A DNA stretch of 64,000 nt from assembly GCA_947588955.1 (NCBI GenBank), contig CANPYX010000001.1, positions 124,001 to 188,000 on the forward strand. The letters run 5' to 3'. The DNA is from an uncultured Oscillospiraceae bacterium. GTDB lineage: Bacteria; Bacillota; Clostridia; Oscillospirales; Oscillospiraceae. The notes beneath the pieces were generated by a model, which did no database searches, was not told the origin of the DNA, and was given only the letters and a program-made list of their open reading frames with translations. The position numbers were made by a program, and so were the translations under genes. Each line of letters opens with the position of its first letter. Position 1 is the stretch's first letter. Shown here piece by piece: positions 50,808 through 59,400 of this stretch.

Positions 50808-51879
50808 ATTTCTTGACGAGCTCTGCCGGGGGCTGAGGTTCCATACGGACCCGGAGGAGATAATGAAGGTGGTGTCCTTCTACGACCAGGCGATCGAGGA
50901 CAGGATGGAGGACGGAATGAGCGAGGAGGAGGCGGTGGACGCCGTTGGGTCCATCGACGACATAATCAGGGAGGTCAAAGGGACTTGGGAACAGGGGTCC
51001 TCCCCTGCCGGCGCCTCCAAGCGCGAGGAGCCGGGGCGGGTGACGCGGCAGTTTGACCCGTCGGTCTGCGATAAATTTGAGATTTTCGACTCCTCCGGGG
51101 ACGTGTACATAGCGCCGTCGCCCGACGGGCTGGTGCATTTTGAGTACACCGTCAGCGAGGCGTGGAGGTATGAGATAAGCGAGGGCCCCACGGTGACGGT
51201 GAGGCGCGTTCAGAACGCCGACGCCGGGGAGAAATCGGACATCGAGTTTTTCGGGATGAAGTTCAAGCTGCCCAAGATAAATTTGAACGGGCTGTTCAGC
51301 GAGGTCATGGAGCTGCGGGTGCTGGCGCCGGAGGACAAGGCGGTATCGGTGAGCGTAAACGCCGCCTCCGGGGACGTACACGCCGAGGGTGCGAGGGTAA
51401 AGAGCCTTTCGGTGAAGCTTGCAAGCGGGGACGTGGAGCTCAGGGACACCGCCGCTGAGGTGAAGATGAGCCTGCTCACGGCGTCGGGGGACATTGACAT
51501 CAAAAACGCGGAGACGCCGGAGCTCACCGTCGGGACGGCCTCCGGGGACGTGGACACGGACAGTGTGAGCTGCGGGAGCCTTGCCGTCAGGACAGCCAGC
51601 GGGGATATTACGCTGGAGGAGACACGGGCGGCGGGGAAGCTGTCACTCACAAGCGTCAGCGGGGACATCTACGCTTCCCTCACCTCCCCCTGCCGCGCGG
51701 TGTCGGCGGACTCGGTGAGCGGGGACGTGACGCTGGAGCTTTCGGGAGGCGCGGAGCTATACACCGTTGTGACGCGGACCAACACGGGGGACGTGTCGGT
51801 GGACGGTGAGGCAAGCTTTGGGGAGAACAACGTGAGGGTCAAGACGCTTTCGGGGGATATAGACATTAAATTCTCATAA
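50794..51879 (+). CDS. DUF1700 plus DUF4097 beta-solenoid protein
   Basis: 361 residues, GTG start with AAGGGGG upstream. The N-terminal 70 residues (KAEFLDELCRGLRFHTDPEEIMKVVSFYDQAIEDRM, EEAVDAVGSIDDII) are the DUF1700 helical domain. From about 175 to the end the protein has six or so repeats of the (A/V)SGD(I/V) strand unit (AASGDVHAEG, LASGDVELRD, TASGDIDIKN, VSGDIYAS), a DUF4097 right-handed beta structure. No membrane segment was noted. Probably the effector or sensor partner of PadR. Its stop codon lies in the first arm of the H4 hairpin of element copy B. Confidence 0.88.
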   Translation: MKKAEFLDELCRGLRFHTDPEEIMKVVSFYDQAIEDRMEDGMSEEEAVDAVGSIDDIIREVKGTWEQGSSPAGASKREEPGRVTRQFDPSVCDKFEIFDSSGDVYIAPSPDGLVHFEYTVSEAWRYEISEGPTVTVRRVQNADAGEKSDIEFFGMKFKLPKINLNGLFSEVMELRVLAPEDKAVSVSVNAASGDVHAEGARVKSLSVKLASGDVELRDTAAEVKMSLLTASGDIDIKNAETPELTVGTASGDVDTDSVSCGSLAVRTASGDITLEETRAAGKLSLTSVSGDIYASLTSPCRAVSADSVSGDVTLELSGGAELYTVVTRTNTGDVSVDGEASFGENNVRVKTLSGDIDIKFS

Positions 51880-52054
51880 GCCAAAAATGGCGTTGCCATT
51901 TTTGGTTTATGAGAAGCGTGCGGAAATGGATTCTGAAATGTCTACGGACATTTCAGAATCCATTTCCTGCTGTCGCGCGGCGCGCGTGACCCGAAGGGTC
52001 ACACACTTGCGCGACATAAGGTGATTTTTCCGACGTACATGCCGCCGGAAAAAT
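51871..52054 (-). repeat. Multi-hairpin intergenic element, copy B
   Basis: On the minus strand the order is H1 (52043-52054/52024-52035, one G-U pair), H2 (TGTCGCGC/GCGCGACA at 51971-51978/52009-52016 with inner stem TGACCC/GGGTCA), H3 (perfect 20-bp stem, 51923-51942/51947-51966), CCGCACG (51917-51923) and H4 (21 bp with one wobble, 51871-51891/51895-51915). Copy A has the same plan and near-identical constant blocks, but inner H2, H3 and H4 have other sequences. H4 contains the last two codons and stop of the DUF4097 gene. The rest of the 51880-52191 gap contains no gene. Confidence 0.9.
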
Positions 52055-52191
52055 GATTTATTGGGGGCGCAATGCTTTGAGAAGAATGTGAAAAATTTCG
52101 TTTTTATTGTCAGAAAAATGTGTTATTTTTGTGTTGTAAGCTTGAGAAAAACGTGTTACAATAAGGTATATCACAGGAAGGAGGCGGGACT

Positions 52192-53484
52192 GTGAGGAGA
52201 AACGCCATGGTTGAGCTGGAGAGATGGAAGAGCGACGCGGATCGAAAGCCCCTGGTTCTGCGGGGGGCGCGGCAGGTGGGAAAGACCTGGCTCATGAAGG
52301 AATTCGGGAAAAGCCGCTATAAAAGCTTTGTCTATTTCAACTTCGACGAGGAGGATGCGCTGAGATCCGTCTTTAGTGCCAACAAGGACCCGCGGCGGAT
52401 TGTTGAACTTCTGTCCATGATCGCGGGCGTGAAGATCCTCCCGGAGGAGACGCTTGTTATCTTTGACGAGGTCCAGGAGTGCCCGGAAGCGCTCAATACG
52501 CTTAAATATTTCCGAGAGAATGCCAATGAGTACCACGTTATCGCCGCGGGAAGTCTGCTGGGTACGCTTTTGGCGGAGCCGAAGTCCTATCCGGTGGGGA
52601 TGGTCAACCTTCTCGACCTGTACCCGCTGACCTTTGACGAGTTCCTGGAGGCGGTGGACCCGGCTCTCTACGCCTACTACGGGAGCATACAAAAGGGGCA
52701 GCTCATCGAGGACATCTTTCATAACCGGCTGCTTGAGGCTTACAACAGCTATCTCATCATTGGCGGGATGCCGGAGTGCGTGGCCTCCTGGGTGAAATAC
52801 CGGGACCCTGCCAGAGTCTCCCGGATCCAGCGGGAGCTTGTAGAAATTTACGAGAATGACTTTTCCAAGCACAACGGCAAGGTGAACAGCGGGCGGATCT
52901 TGATGGTCTTTCGCAGTATCGTGGCGCAGCTTGCCAAGCCCAACGAGAAGTTCATGTACGGCGCTGTCCGCGAGGGCGGCAGGGCCCGGGATTTTGAGGA
53001 GGCCATCGAGTGGCTCGTCTCGGCGGGGATGTTGAACAGGGTCTACAACGTCTCCAAAATGGAACATCCCCTGACCGCCTTTGACAAGCTTGATCAGTTT
53101 AAGCTTTTCCTCTTTGACACCGGCCTTCTCAAGCACATGGCGGGCATCGACAACGGCGCGATCCTGCTCAAAAGCGACTACCAATTCAAGGGCCAGCTGA
53201 CGGAGAATTACGTCCTTCAGCAGCTTCGCGGACAGTTTGATGTGGAGCCCCGGTACTACTCCGACAAGAACAGCGAGCTGGATTTTGTTCTTCAGGTGGG
53301 GACGGAGATCGTCCCCGTTGAGGTAAAAGCGGGAGAGGACAAATCAGCGCCGTCCTTCAAAAGATTCATCTTTGACCGCCAACCCGAACACGCGGTTCGG
53401 TTCTCCAAACGCGGCTACCGCAAGGACGGAGGCATCACCAACATTCCGCTATACCTTGCGCGGAGGGTGAAGGAGCTCATGTAA
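52192..53484 (+). CDS. AAA ATPase with DUF4143 domain
   Basis: 430 residues. The AAA_14-type N-terminus has Walker A RGARQVGKTWLM and Walker B ETLVIFDEVQECPEAL, then YHVIAAGSLLG. The C-terminal DUF4143 domain has FKGQLTENYVLQQLR and the nuclease-like patch SELDFVLQVGTEIVPVEVKAGE (a PD-(D/E)xK-like E-x-D-(n)-E-V-K arrangement). Such proteins are common in gut bacteria and archaea with unknown role. GTG 52192 has AAGGAGG seven bases upstream and is preferred to the ATG 15 bases later. Monocistronic. Confidence 0.9.
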   Translation: MRRNAMVELERWKSDADRKPLVLRGARQVGKTWLMKEFGKSRYKSFVYFNFDEEDALRSVFSANKDPRRIVELLSMIAGVKILPEETLVIFDEVQECPEALNTLKYFRENANEYHVIAAGSLLGTLLAEPKSYPVGMVNLLDLYPLTFDEFLEAVDPALYAYYGSIQKGQLIEDIFHNRLLEAYNSYLIIGGMPECVASWVKYRDPARVSRIQRELVEIYENDFSKHNGKVNSGRILMVFRSIVAQLAKPNEKFMYGAVREGGRARDFEEAIEWLVSAGMLNRVYNVSKMEHPLTAFDKLDQFKLFLFDTGLLKHMAGIDNGAILLKSDYQFKGQLTENYVLQQLRGQFDVEPRYYSDKNSELDFVLQVGTEIVPVEVKAGEDKSAPSFKRFIFDRQPEHAVRFSKRGYRKDGGITNIPLYLARRVKELM

Positions 53485-53504
53485 GAAAAGGAATTAAAAT
53501 ATAA

Positions 53505-53576
53505 CATTTTCTGGCGGCGCGCGTGTCGGGAAAAAGCGCTTGTACGTTTTCAAAATTGACTATGCTTTTTTGAAAA
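53505..53576 (+). repeat. Possible degenerate copy D of the multi-hairpin element
   Basis: CATTTTCTGGCGGC (53505-53518) to GTCGGGAAAAA (53525-53535) resembles H1; a TTGTACG motif (53540-53546) sits where CCGCACG is in the other copies, and TTTTCAAAA/TTTTGAAAA (53547-53555/53568-53576) forms a terminal stem. The similarity is weaker than for copies A-C. A 12-base match CTTGTACGTTTT occurs here (53539) and again at 55543, on either side of the NifU-like/GGGtGRT pair. Confidence 0.4.
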
Positions 53577-53594
53577 TGGAGCGCATTTAATTTA

Positions 53595-53657
53595 TTGACA
53601 GGCGGGGAATCTGCTGATATAATTTATGAAGCTACCTCTTAATGGCGGGTGACCGCC
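53595..53657 (+). promoter_or_regulatory. Strong promoter and leader hairpin of the NifU-like/GGGtGRT unit
   Basis: Perfect consensus boxes TTGACA (53595-53600) and TATAAT (53618-53623) are separated by 17 bases, predicting very high expression. A small stem GGCGG/CCGCC (53644-53648/53653-53657) lies in the leader about 29 bases before the ATG, upstream of the AGAAGGGAG ribosome site. Confidence 0.85.
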
Positions 53658-53686
53658 TAATCAACATATAAAGAAGGGAGTTCAAC

Positions 53687-54379
53687 ATGATCTATTCCGC
53701 AGAAGTTGAAAAAATGTGTCCCGTTGCCAAGGGCGCGTATCACGGCCCGGCACCCATTCCCGAGGAGGGTAAATGGGTCCAGGCCAAGGAGATAAAGGAC
53801 ATCTCCGGCTTTACCCACGGCATTGGCTGGTGCGCGCCTCAGCAGGGCGCCTGCAAGCTCACCCTTAACATCAAGGAGGGCGTCATCGAGGAGGCGCTGG
53901 TGGAGACCATCGGCTGCACTGGCATGACCCACTCCGCAGCCATGGCGGGCGAGATCCTCATCGGCAAGACCATCCTTGAGGCGCTGAACACGGACCTTGT
54001 GTGCGACGCAATCAACACCGCCATGCGGGAGCTGTTCCTCCAGATCGTCTACGGGCGCAGCCAGTCCGCTTTCTCCGAGGGCGGGCTTGTCATCGGCGCT
54101 TCTCTGGAGGACCTGGGCAAGGGTCTGCGCGGGCAGGTGGGCACCATCTTCGCCACCAAAGCCAAGGGGCCCCGCTATCTGGAGCTCACCGAGGGCTACA
54201 TCACGCGGCTTGCCCTGGACGAGGAGAACCAGATCATCGGCTACGAGTTTGTACATATCGGCAAGATGATGGAGGCAATCAAGAAGGGCACCGACGCCAA
54301 CGAGGCCATGAAGGCCGCCACCGGCACCTACGGGCGCTTCGCCGACGCCGCCAAGTACATCGACCCGCGCCACGAATAA
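53687..54379 (+). CDS. NifU-like iron-sulfur scaffold protein linked to GGGtGRT protein
   Basis: 230 residues, longer than a simple IscU. Cysteines at 11, 49, 56, 77 and 106 lie in KMCPVAKG, IGWCAPQQGACKL, IGCTGMTHSAAMAGEIL and LVCDAIN; the Cys77 and Cys106 contexts resemble the NifU/IscU scaffold cysteines. A C-terminal extension (from about 150) is specific to this subfamily, including a repeated KKGTDANEAMKAATG helix. It may assemble or carry an iron-sulfur cluster for the next gene's product. AGAAGGGAG site before ATG 53687. Confidence 0.82.
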   Translation: MIYSAEVEKMCPVAKGAYHGPAPIPEEGKWVQAKEIKDISGFTHGIGWCAPQQGACKLTLNIKEGVIEEALVETIGCTGMTHSAAMAGEILIGKTILEALNTDLVCDAINTAMRELFLQIVYGRSQSAFSEGGLVIGASLEDLGKGLRGQVGTIFATKAKGPRYLELTEGYITRLALDEENQIIGYEFVHIGKMMEAIKKGTDANEAMKAATGTYGRFADAAKYIDPRHE

Positions 54380-54397
54380 GAGAAGGAGGACGAAACA

Positions 54398-55399
54398 ATG
54401 GCTCTTTTTGAAAGCTATGAAAGAAGAATAGACAACGTCAATGCCGTCCTCAACGAGAACGGTATCGCGTCCCTCGAGGAGGCGAAGAAGATCTGCGACG
54501 ACGCCGGCGTGGACGCTTACGGCATTGTCCGCGGGATCCAGCCCATCTGCTTTGAGAACGCCTGCTGGGCCTACACCGTGGGCGCGGCTATCGCCATAAA
54601 GCGGGGCGTCAAGTCAGCCGCCGAAGCCGCAGAGGTCATCGGGATCGGGCTCCAGAGCTTCTGCATCAAGGGCTCCGTGGCGGACGACCGGAAGGTCGGT
54701 CTGGGTCACGGCAACCTGGGCGCCATGCTCCTCCGTGACGACACGAAGTGCTTCGCGTTTTTGGCGGGCCACGAGTCCTTTGCCGCCGCCGAGGGCGCCA
54801 TCGGTATCGCCCGCAACGCCAACAAGGCGCGCAAGACTCCCCTGCGCGTCATACTCAACGGTCTTGGCAAGGACGCCGCGCAGATCATATCCCGTATCAA
54901 CGGCTTCACCTATGTCCAGACGCAGTTTGACTATTACACCGGCGAGCTGAAGATTGTCCGGGAGATTCCCTACTCCAAGGGCGAGCGCGCGGCTGTTCGC
55001 TGCTACGGCGCGGACGATGTGCGCGAGGGCGTCGCCATCATGCACCATGAGGGCGTGGACGTTTCCATCACCGGCAACTCCACCAACCCCACACGCTTCC
55101 AGCACCCCGTGGCGGGCACCTACAAGAAGGAGAGCGTGGAGCAGGGCAAGAAATACTTCTCCGTGGCCTCCGGCGGCGGCACGGGCCGCACGCTCCACCC
55201 GGACAACATGGCAGCCGGCCCCGCCAGCTACGGCATGACCGACACCATGGGACGTATGCACAGTGACGCCCAGTTTGCCGGCTCCTCCTCCGTACCCGCG
55301 CACGTGGAGATGATGGGCTTCTTGGGCATGGGCAACAACCCCATGGTCGGCGCGACTGTCGCCGTGGCGGTGGCTGTGGACCAGGCGCTCAATAAGTAA
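54398..55399 (+). CDS. GGGtGRT family protein, function unknown
   Basis: 333 residues. The motif ASGGGTGRTLHPDN (Gly-rich part at about 259-264) names this conserved family of anaerobes. Other notable segments are GIQPICFENACWAYTVGAAIAIK, VGLGHGNLGAMLLRDDTKCFAFLAGHESFAAAEGAIGIA and SITGNSTNPTRFQHPVAGTYK. No signal peptide or membrane segment is seen, so it is cytoplasmic. Three cysteines near residues 51, 55 and 88 might bind a cluster delivered by the upstream scaffold. Constant pairing with the NifU-like gene (18 bases between) suggests a two-component enzyme, but no activity is known to me. Confidence 0.85.
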   Translation: MALFESYERRIDNVNAVLNENGIASLEEAKKICDDAGVDAYGIVRGIQPICFENACWAYTVGAAIAIKRGVKSAAEAAEVIGIGLQSFCIKGSVADDRKVGLGHGNLGAMLLRDDTKCFAFLAGHESFAAAEGAIGIARNANKARKTPLRVILNGLGKDAAQIISRINGFTYVQTQFDYYTGELKIVREIPYSKGERAAVRCYGADDVREGVAIMHHEGVDVSITGNSTNPTRFQHPVAGTYKKESVEQGKKYFSVASGGGTGRTLHPDNMAAGPASYGMTDTMGRMHSDAQFAGSSSVPAHVEMMGFLGMGNNPMVGATVAVAVAVDQALNK

Positions 55400-55453
55400 C
55401 TTATTGTTACTAAAAACCGCAATTATATTCAAAAAACAAGCTATAATCAGCAC

Positions 55454-55495
55454 AAAAGCCGGGCTTTGTCACCTCGTGACTCAGCTCGGCTTTGG
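55454..55495 (+). terminator. Terminator-like hairpin after the GGGtGRT gene
   Basis: An imperfect stem CAAAAGCCGGGCTTTGTCAC pairs with GTGACTCAGCTCGGCTTTG around a CTC loop, 55 bases after the stop. The following TATTATTT is only moderately T-rich. Confidence 0.7.
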
Positions 55496-55757
55496 TATTA
55501 TTTGTAACTTCTCAGGGTCAAATCGTGGAAAGTTGAACGATTCTTGTACGTTTTTTCGAAAAAACTTTCTGGACTTACGTTCAAAAATCGTCTTCCATAT
55601 CCGTTTTGTACATATCGTTGAGAATTTCAGAACCTTTATTATGAATTTTAATGTTTCATAATATCCTGACATAAGGAGCGCAATTATTGCTATAAGTTAT
55701 TTCCATGCCAGCATTTTTGGTGACATGGATTTTCTTTTCACATAATTGTGTAACCTT
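55496..55757. other. AT-rich gap with a perfect palindrome
   Basis: No gene is seen. A 16-base perfect palindrome GTTTTTTCGAAAAAAC lies at 55550-55565, inside a wider inverted arrangement ACGATT ... AATCGT. The stretch has no recognisable promoter or ribosome site for the MazE frame that follows. Confidence 0.4.
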
Positions 55758-55792
55758 ATGCTACGATTCAAAAATGGGGCAACAGTCAGGGG

Positions 55793-56023
55793 TTGCGGAT
55801 TCCCAAGACAGTCCTTGAGTCCGTAGGCCTTCGGGAGAATGACCGCGTGGAGATCGTCCAGGTCGGTAACTGCCTGCAAATCAAGGCCGCTGCCCCACGG
55901 CAGCACCGCACCCTGGAGGAGCGACTGACAGCGTTCTATGGTAAGGACGTGGAGGAACTTGGCCGCATTGACACGGAGCCGGAGGTCGACTGGGGCAAAT
56001 CGGAGGGCACTGAGGCATGGTGA
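55793..56023 (+). CDS. MazE/AbrB-type antitoxin with a disrupted 5-prime end
   Basis: 76 residues from TTG 55793. The coding match to MazE continues upstream in the same frame to 55763: codons for TIQKWGNSQGLRIPK, the conserved N-terminal DNA-binding strand, precede the TTG, yet no ATG, GTG or ribosome site stands in that frame before the TAA at 55751. An ATG at 55758 is one base out of frame, as if a single base after the start codon had been lost. The C-terminal tail (EERLTAFYGKDVEELGRIDTEPEVDWGKSEGTEAW) is the usual acidic toxin-binding part. Either an unusual start (ATT 55766) is used or the antitoxin is shortened. It overlaps MazF by seven bases. Confidence 0.75.
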   Translation: MRIPKTVLESVGLRENDRVEIVQVGNCLQIKAAAPRQHRTLEERLTAFYGKDVEELGRIDTEPEVDWGKSEGTEAW

Positions 56024-56355
56024 GTATTTTCGAGCATGGGGACATCGTCTATCTTGATTTCGCCCCTCAATCCAGCCACGAACAGTGCGGGCGGCGTCCG
56101 GCGCTGGTGGTAAGCAACAACTTATTTAACCGCGTGAGCAGTCTCACTATGGTGTGTCCTATCACTCACATGGACAAGGCGCACCCGTTTCATGCCCGCC
56201 TGGACGACCGCACCAAAACAGATGGCGTTATCCTCTGCGACCAGGCGCGGATGCTGGACCTTACAAGCCGCAACGCCTCCTTCGAGGAGAAAGCCCCGGA
56301 TGACATCACCGCCGAGGCTGTGGATCTGATCGTGGGATTTGTGGAGATAAAATAG
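56017..56355 (+). CDS. mazF: MazF-type endoribonuclease toxin
   Basis: 112 residues. The PemK/MazF blocks are HGDIVYLDFAPQSSHEQCGRRPALVVSNNLFN, VCPITHMDKAHPFHARL and GVILCDQARMLDLTSRN; the catalytic region corresponds to the arginine of GRRPAL and the serine/threonine around PIT. It should cleave single-stranded mRNA. Intact frame, ATG overlapping the antitoxin stop region. Given the damaged mazE start, continued survival of the cell implies that antitoxin is still made or toxin expression is low. Confidence 0.93.
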   Translation: MVSIFEHGDIVYLDFAPQSSHEQCGRRPALVVSNNLFNRVSSLTMVCPITHMDKAHPFHARLDDRTKTDGVILCDQARMLDLTSRNASFEEKAPDDITAEAVDLIVGFVEIK

Positions 56356-56370
56356 CGGTCAGGTAAATCT

Positions 56371-56455
56371 GTAGACAAACACCGCCCCAAGCCGAGGGAC
56401 GGTGTTTGTCTACACTCTGAAACGGGCTTTGTCATTGCGTGGCAAAGCCCGTTTT
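56371..56455. terminator. Paired terminators between convergent MazF and SLH genes
   Basis: A 14-bp perfect stem GTAGACAAACACCG / CGGTGTTTGTCTAC (56371-56384/56400-56413) and a 12-bp stem AAACGGGCTTTG / CAAAGCCCGTTT (56420-56431/56443-56454) with TT following. The second has A and T runs on both sides and could serve both strands. Confidence 0.88.
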
Positions 56456-56486
56456 TGATGTTCTGGATATTCTGTTTGTTACCTTT

Positions 56487-59400
56487 TTATTTCGCCATGT
56501 AGTCGCAGAGCTTCATTAGGATTACGGCGGTTTGTGCACGGGTGGTGCTGCCGGTGGGGTTCAGGGTGTTGTTGCCTTGTCCTGAGACGATCCCGGCGCC
56601 GATCGCCCACGCCATCGCCTCTTTCGCGTAATTGCTCACCTTGTCCGCGTCGGTGAATGTGTTGATGTTGCCGGTATTCGGCTTCACAACACCCTTGAAT
56701 TGGGCGTACTGGTATATTAAGGTAACCAATTGCTCACGAGTTATGACGTTATCCGGCATAAATGTGCCGTTTCCGTAGCCATTTACTATGGAATTTGAAT
56801 CCGCCCAGGCGACGGCGTCGGCGTATATGCTGCTTTCGTCAACATCACCAAATTTCAGCGCCGGAGCGTCGGGCTCATAGCTCAAGCGGTAGAGCAGCGT
56901 CACAAGCGCGCCACGGGACATCTTGCCGTCCGGCTGGAAGTTATTGTTTCCTGTACCTGAGAACAGCTCACGCGCGGAGGTGAACTCGATGGCGTCTCCC
57001 GCCCAGCTCTCCACTCGCTCAATGTCCTTGAATTCCGCGGAGTTTTCCACGATCTTCAGCGTCACGTCGCCTTCCACATTCAGGATAACTCCGTCCTCGC
57101 CGACGACGCAATCGCGGACCACTTCCTCCGTCCCGTCGGGGTGCACCAGCACCGCAACGGTGCCGGGTCCGAAGTCGGTTACGGGCACTTCCATTTTGAC
57201 GGATTTTTCACCCTGAACGTGGACATTTATCTGCGGAGCGTCCTTCGTTGACCCCGCGGAAGGCACCTCCACAGGGGCCTTTACTACCCCTTCTGACCCC
57301 CCTTGAGGCACCGTTACCTCGGCATTGGTAACGTTTCCAGAGGCATCTTTACCGGTAGTTCCGACCACTCCTTCGGGGGTTGTGGTGGTCTCGACAGAGG
57401 TCCCGTCCTTCTCCGTGATCTTCTCGGTGACGGTCCCGTCGGTCTGGGTTGTGGTCTCGGTCTTGGTGCCGTCAGACTTGGTGGTGGTCGTGGTGGTGGA
57501 GCCGTCGGGGTTGGTCGTGGTCTCGGTGGTGCTGCTGGGGATAGGTGTAGGATAAGTCACGCGGACGGTGTAGGGCTCGCCGGCGAAGTTGCTCGCGCCC
57601 TGCTTCACGCGGACCTCGTATGTACCGGCGGGAAGTTCAGAGATCACGCCGTCTTCGGGAACCGTCTCCCACTCATCGCTGTTTTTGTCGTGGTATTCAT
57701 AGCTCTTGCCCTCCTCCACGTGGACGGTGATGGTGCCGTTGGAGGCGGAGGAGCCGGTGGCGTCGGTATGATCGACGGTGGGCGCCTCCGGACGGGTGGG
57801 GATTTGAAGCTGAGCCGCGACGCTGTCGGCGGTGTTTTGACCGTCGCCGGCCTTCACAACGTCGACCGTCTTTCCGTACCAATTGTCCTGAATGGGAGTT
57901 TTTCCGTCCTCGTCCGCGGTGACCTCCGCGCCGTCAATCTTGTACTTCTCCCCCGCGCTGAGACCGGTGACATTGCCCTCGTACTCATAGTTGAGGCCCG
58001 TGGGCGTGGCCTCCTGCTTCGGAGCGATGCTCCAGGAGAGGCTCAAGGTTTGGGAGCCCTCGATGGTGTAGTTGTCCTTGGCAGCGCCATCAATGCCGGT
58101 GACGGTAGCGGTGTAGCTGCCGCCGTCGGTTTTGGTGACGTCGCCGTCAAGCGTCACGGTAAGTACGTCGCCGTCTTTGGCGTTGGTGACCTTCGCGGTG
58201 ACGGTATGCTCGCTTTGGTCATAGGTAAAGCCGCTTTCATTGAGCGCAAATTCGGCAACGATGGGCTTCACGGTCAGGGTGCCGAGGGACTTGACGAGCT
58301 TGTAGTTGCTTTCGGTTTTTTCCACCTGGCGGACGGGGTAGGTTCCGGCGTTGACGGGAGGTTGGCTGCTCCAATCATCGCCGATCTTGTACTCCACTGT
58401 TCCGCTGTCGGCGCCGCTCCACTTCTTGGTGGTCTTGTCGTAGGTCTCCTCCTGCGTTTTGCTCTCGCCGGCAAGCTCGATGATGAGCGTGTCGCCCTCG
58501 TAGTAGCAGGTGTAGGTCTCGCCGGACTGTACCTGATAGCCGCCCAGCGTGGCGGTGAAAGTGAGGTCTCTCATCGTCTGCCCGCCGTTCTTGGAGTCAT
58601 TGTAGTAATAGTTGGCCTCCTTGGAGGTAACCTTAACGTCCTTGCCCGCCATGAACTTGATAACGGCTGGATTTGCGGCGGTTGCTTCCTCATCAACGAC
58701 GACCTCGCCGCCGAAAGCGCAGTTGACATTGGTGGTGGTGTCGCCGTAGATAGTCAGCTGCGCGGGACCGCGGCTGCTTGGGTACTGAGTGTTATCCGTA
58801 TTCACCGGGTCTGTCGGCTGGAAGTTCGGGTAGAAAACGATCTCGTTGCCTCTCGGCTCGCGGACCGTCGTTTCCTCCAGCGTCAGGGTGCCGCTCTCGA
58901 ACTTCACCGTCACGCCGGGCATGAACTTGAGCCGCTCCACCACGCTCCAGTCGCCCTTCACCACAAAGTCCATGTCGCCGTCGATGGGATAGAGGAAGGT
59001 GCCGGTGGAGAGGGGCATGCCCACAATGGTCAGGATACTGGAGCTGATCTCGCCCGTGCCGTCCAGGACCCACGTCTCACGCCCGGATACGGTGTCATAG
59101 GTCCGGGTCACGGTGCCGGTATCCTGCTGGATGAGGCCGTTTTCCTGGTCCACCTGAGGGAAGCGGGTGTAGTAGTAGCTGCCGGAGGCGTACATCTTCA
59201 CAGTGCCGACGAACTTGGCCCCGGCCTCAATGACCGTCTTGACCTCGATGTTGTGCATGTCCACCTGATTCATGGGGTAGACGGTGGGGAACATCGCAAA
59301 CGCCTGCGAGCCGCCGCGCCAGTTGCGAACGATGTACAGGTCGCGCACCTCGCCGCCCGGCTCGGCGGTGATGGTACAATCACCGGATGTAGCGGCCTTG

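Noticed and set aside
52192..53484. AAA/DUF4143 gene as part of a defence island with RelBE and MazEF
   Set aside because: The genes are separated by unrelated operons and no nuclease, methylase or abortive-infection partner is present; grouping them would be speculation.
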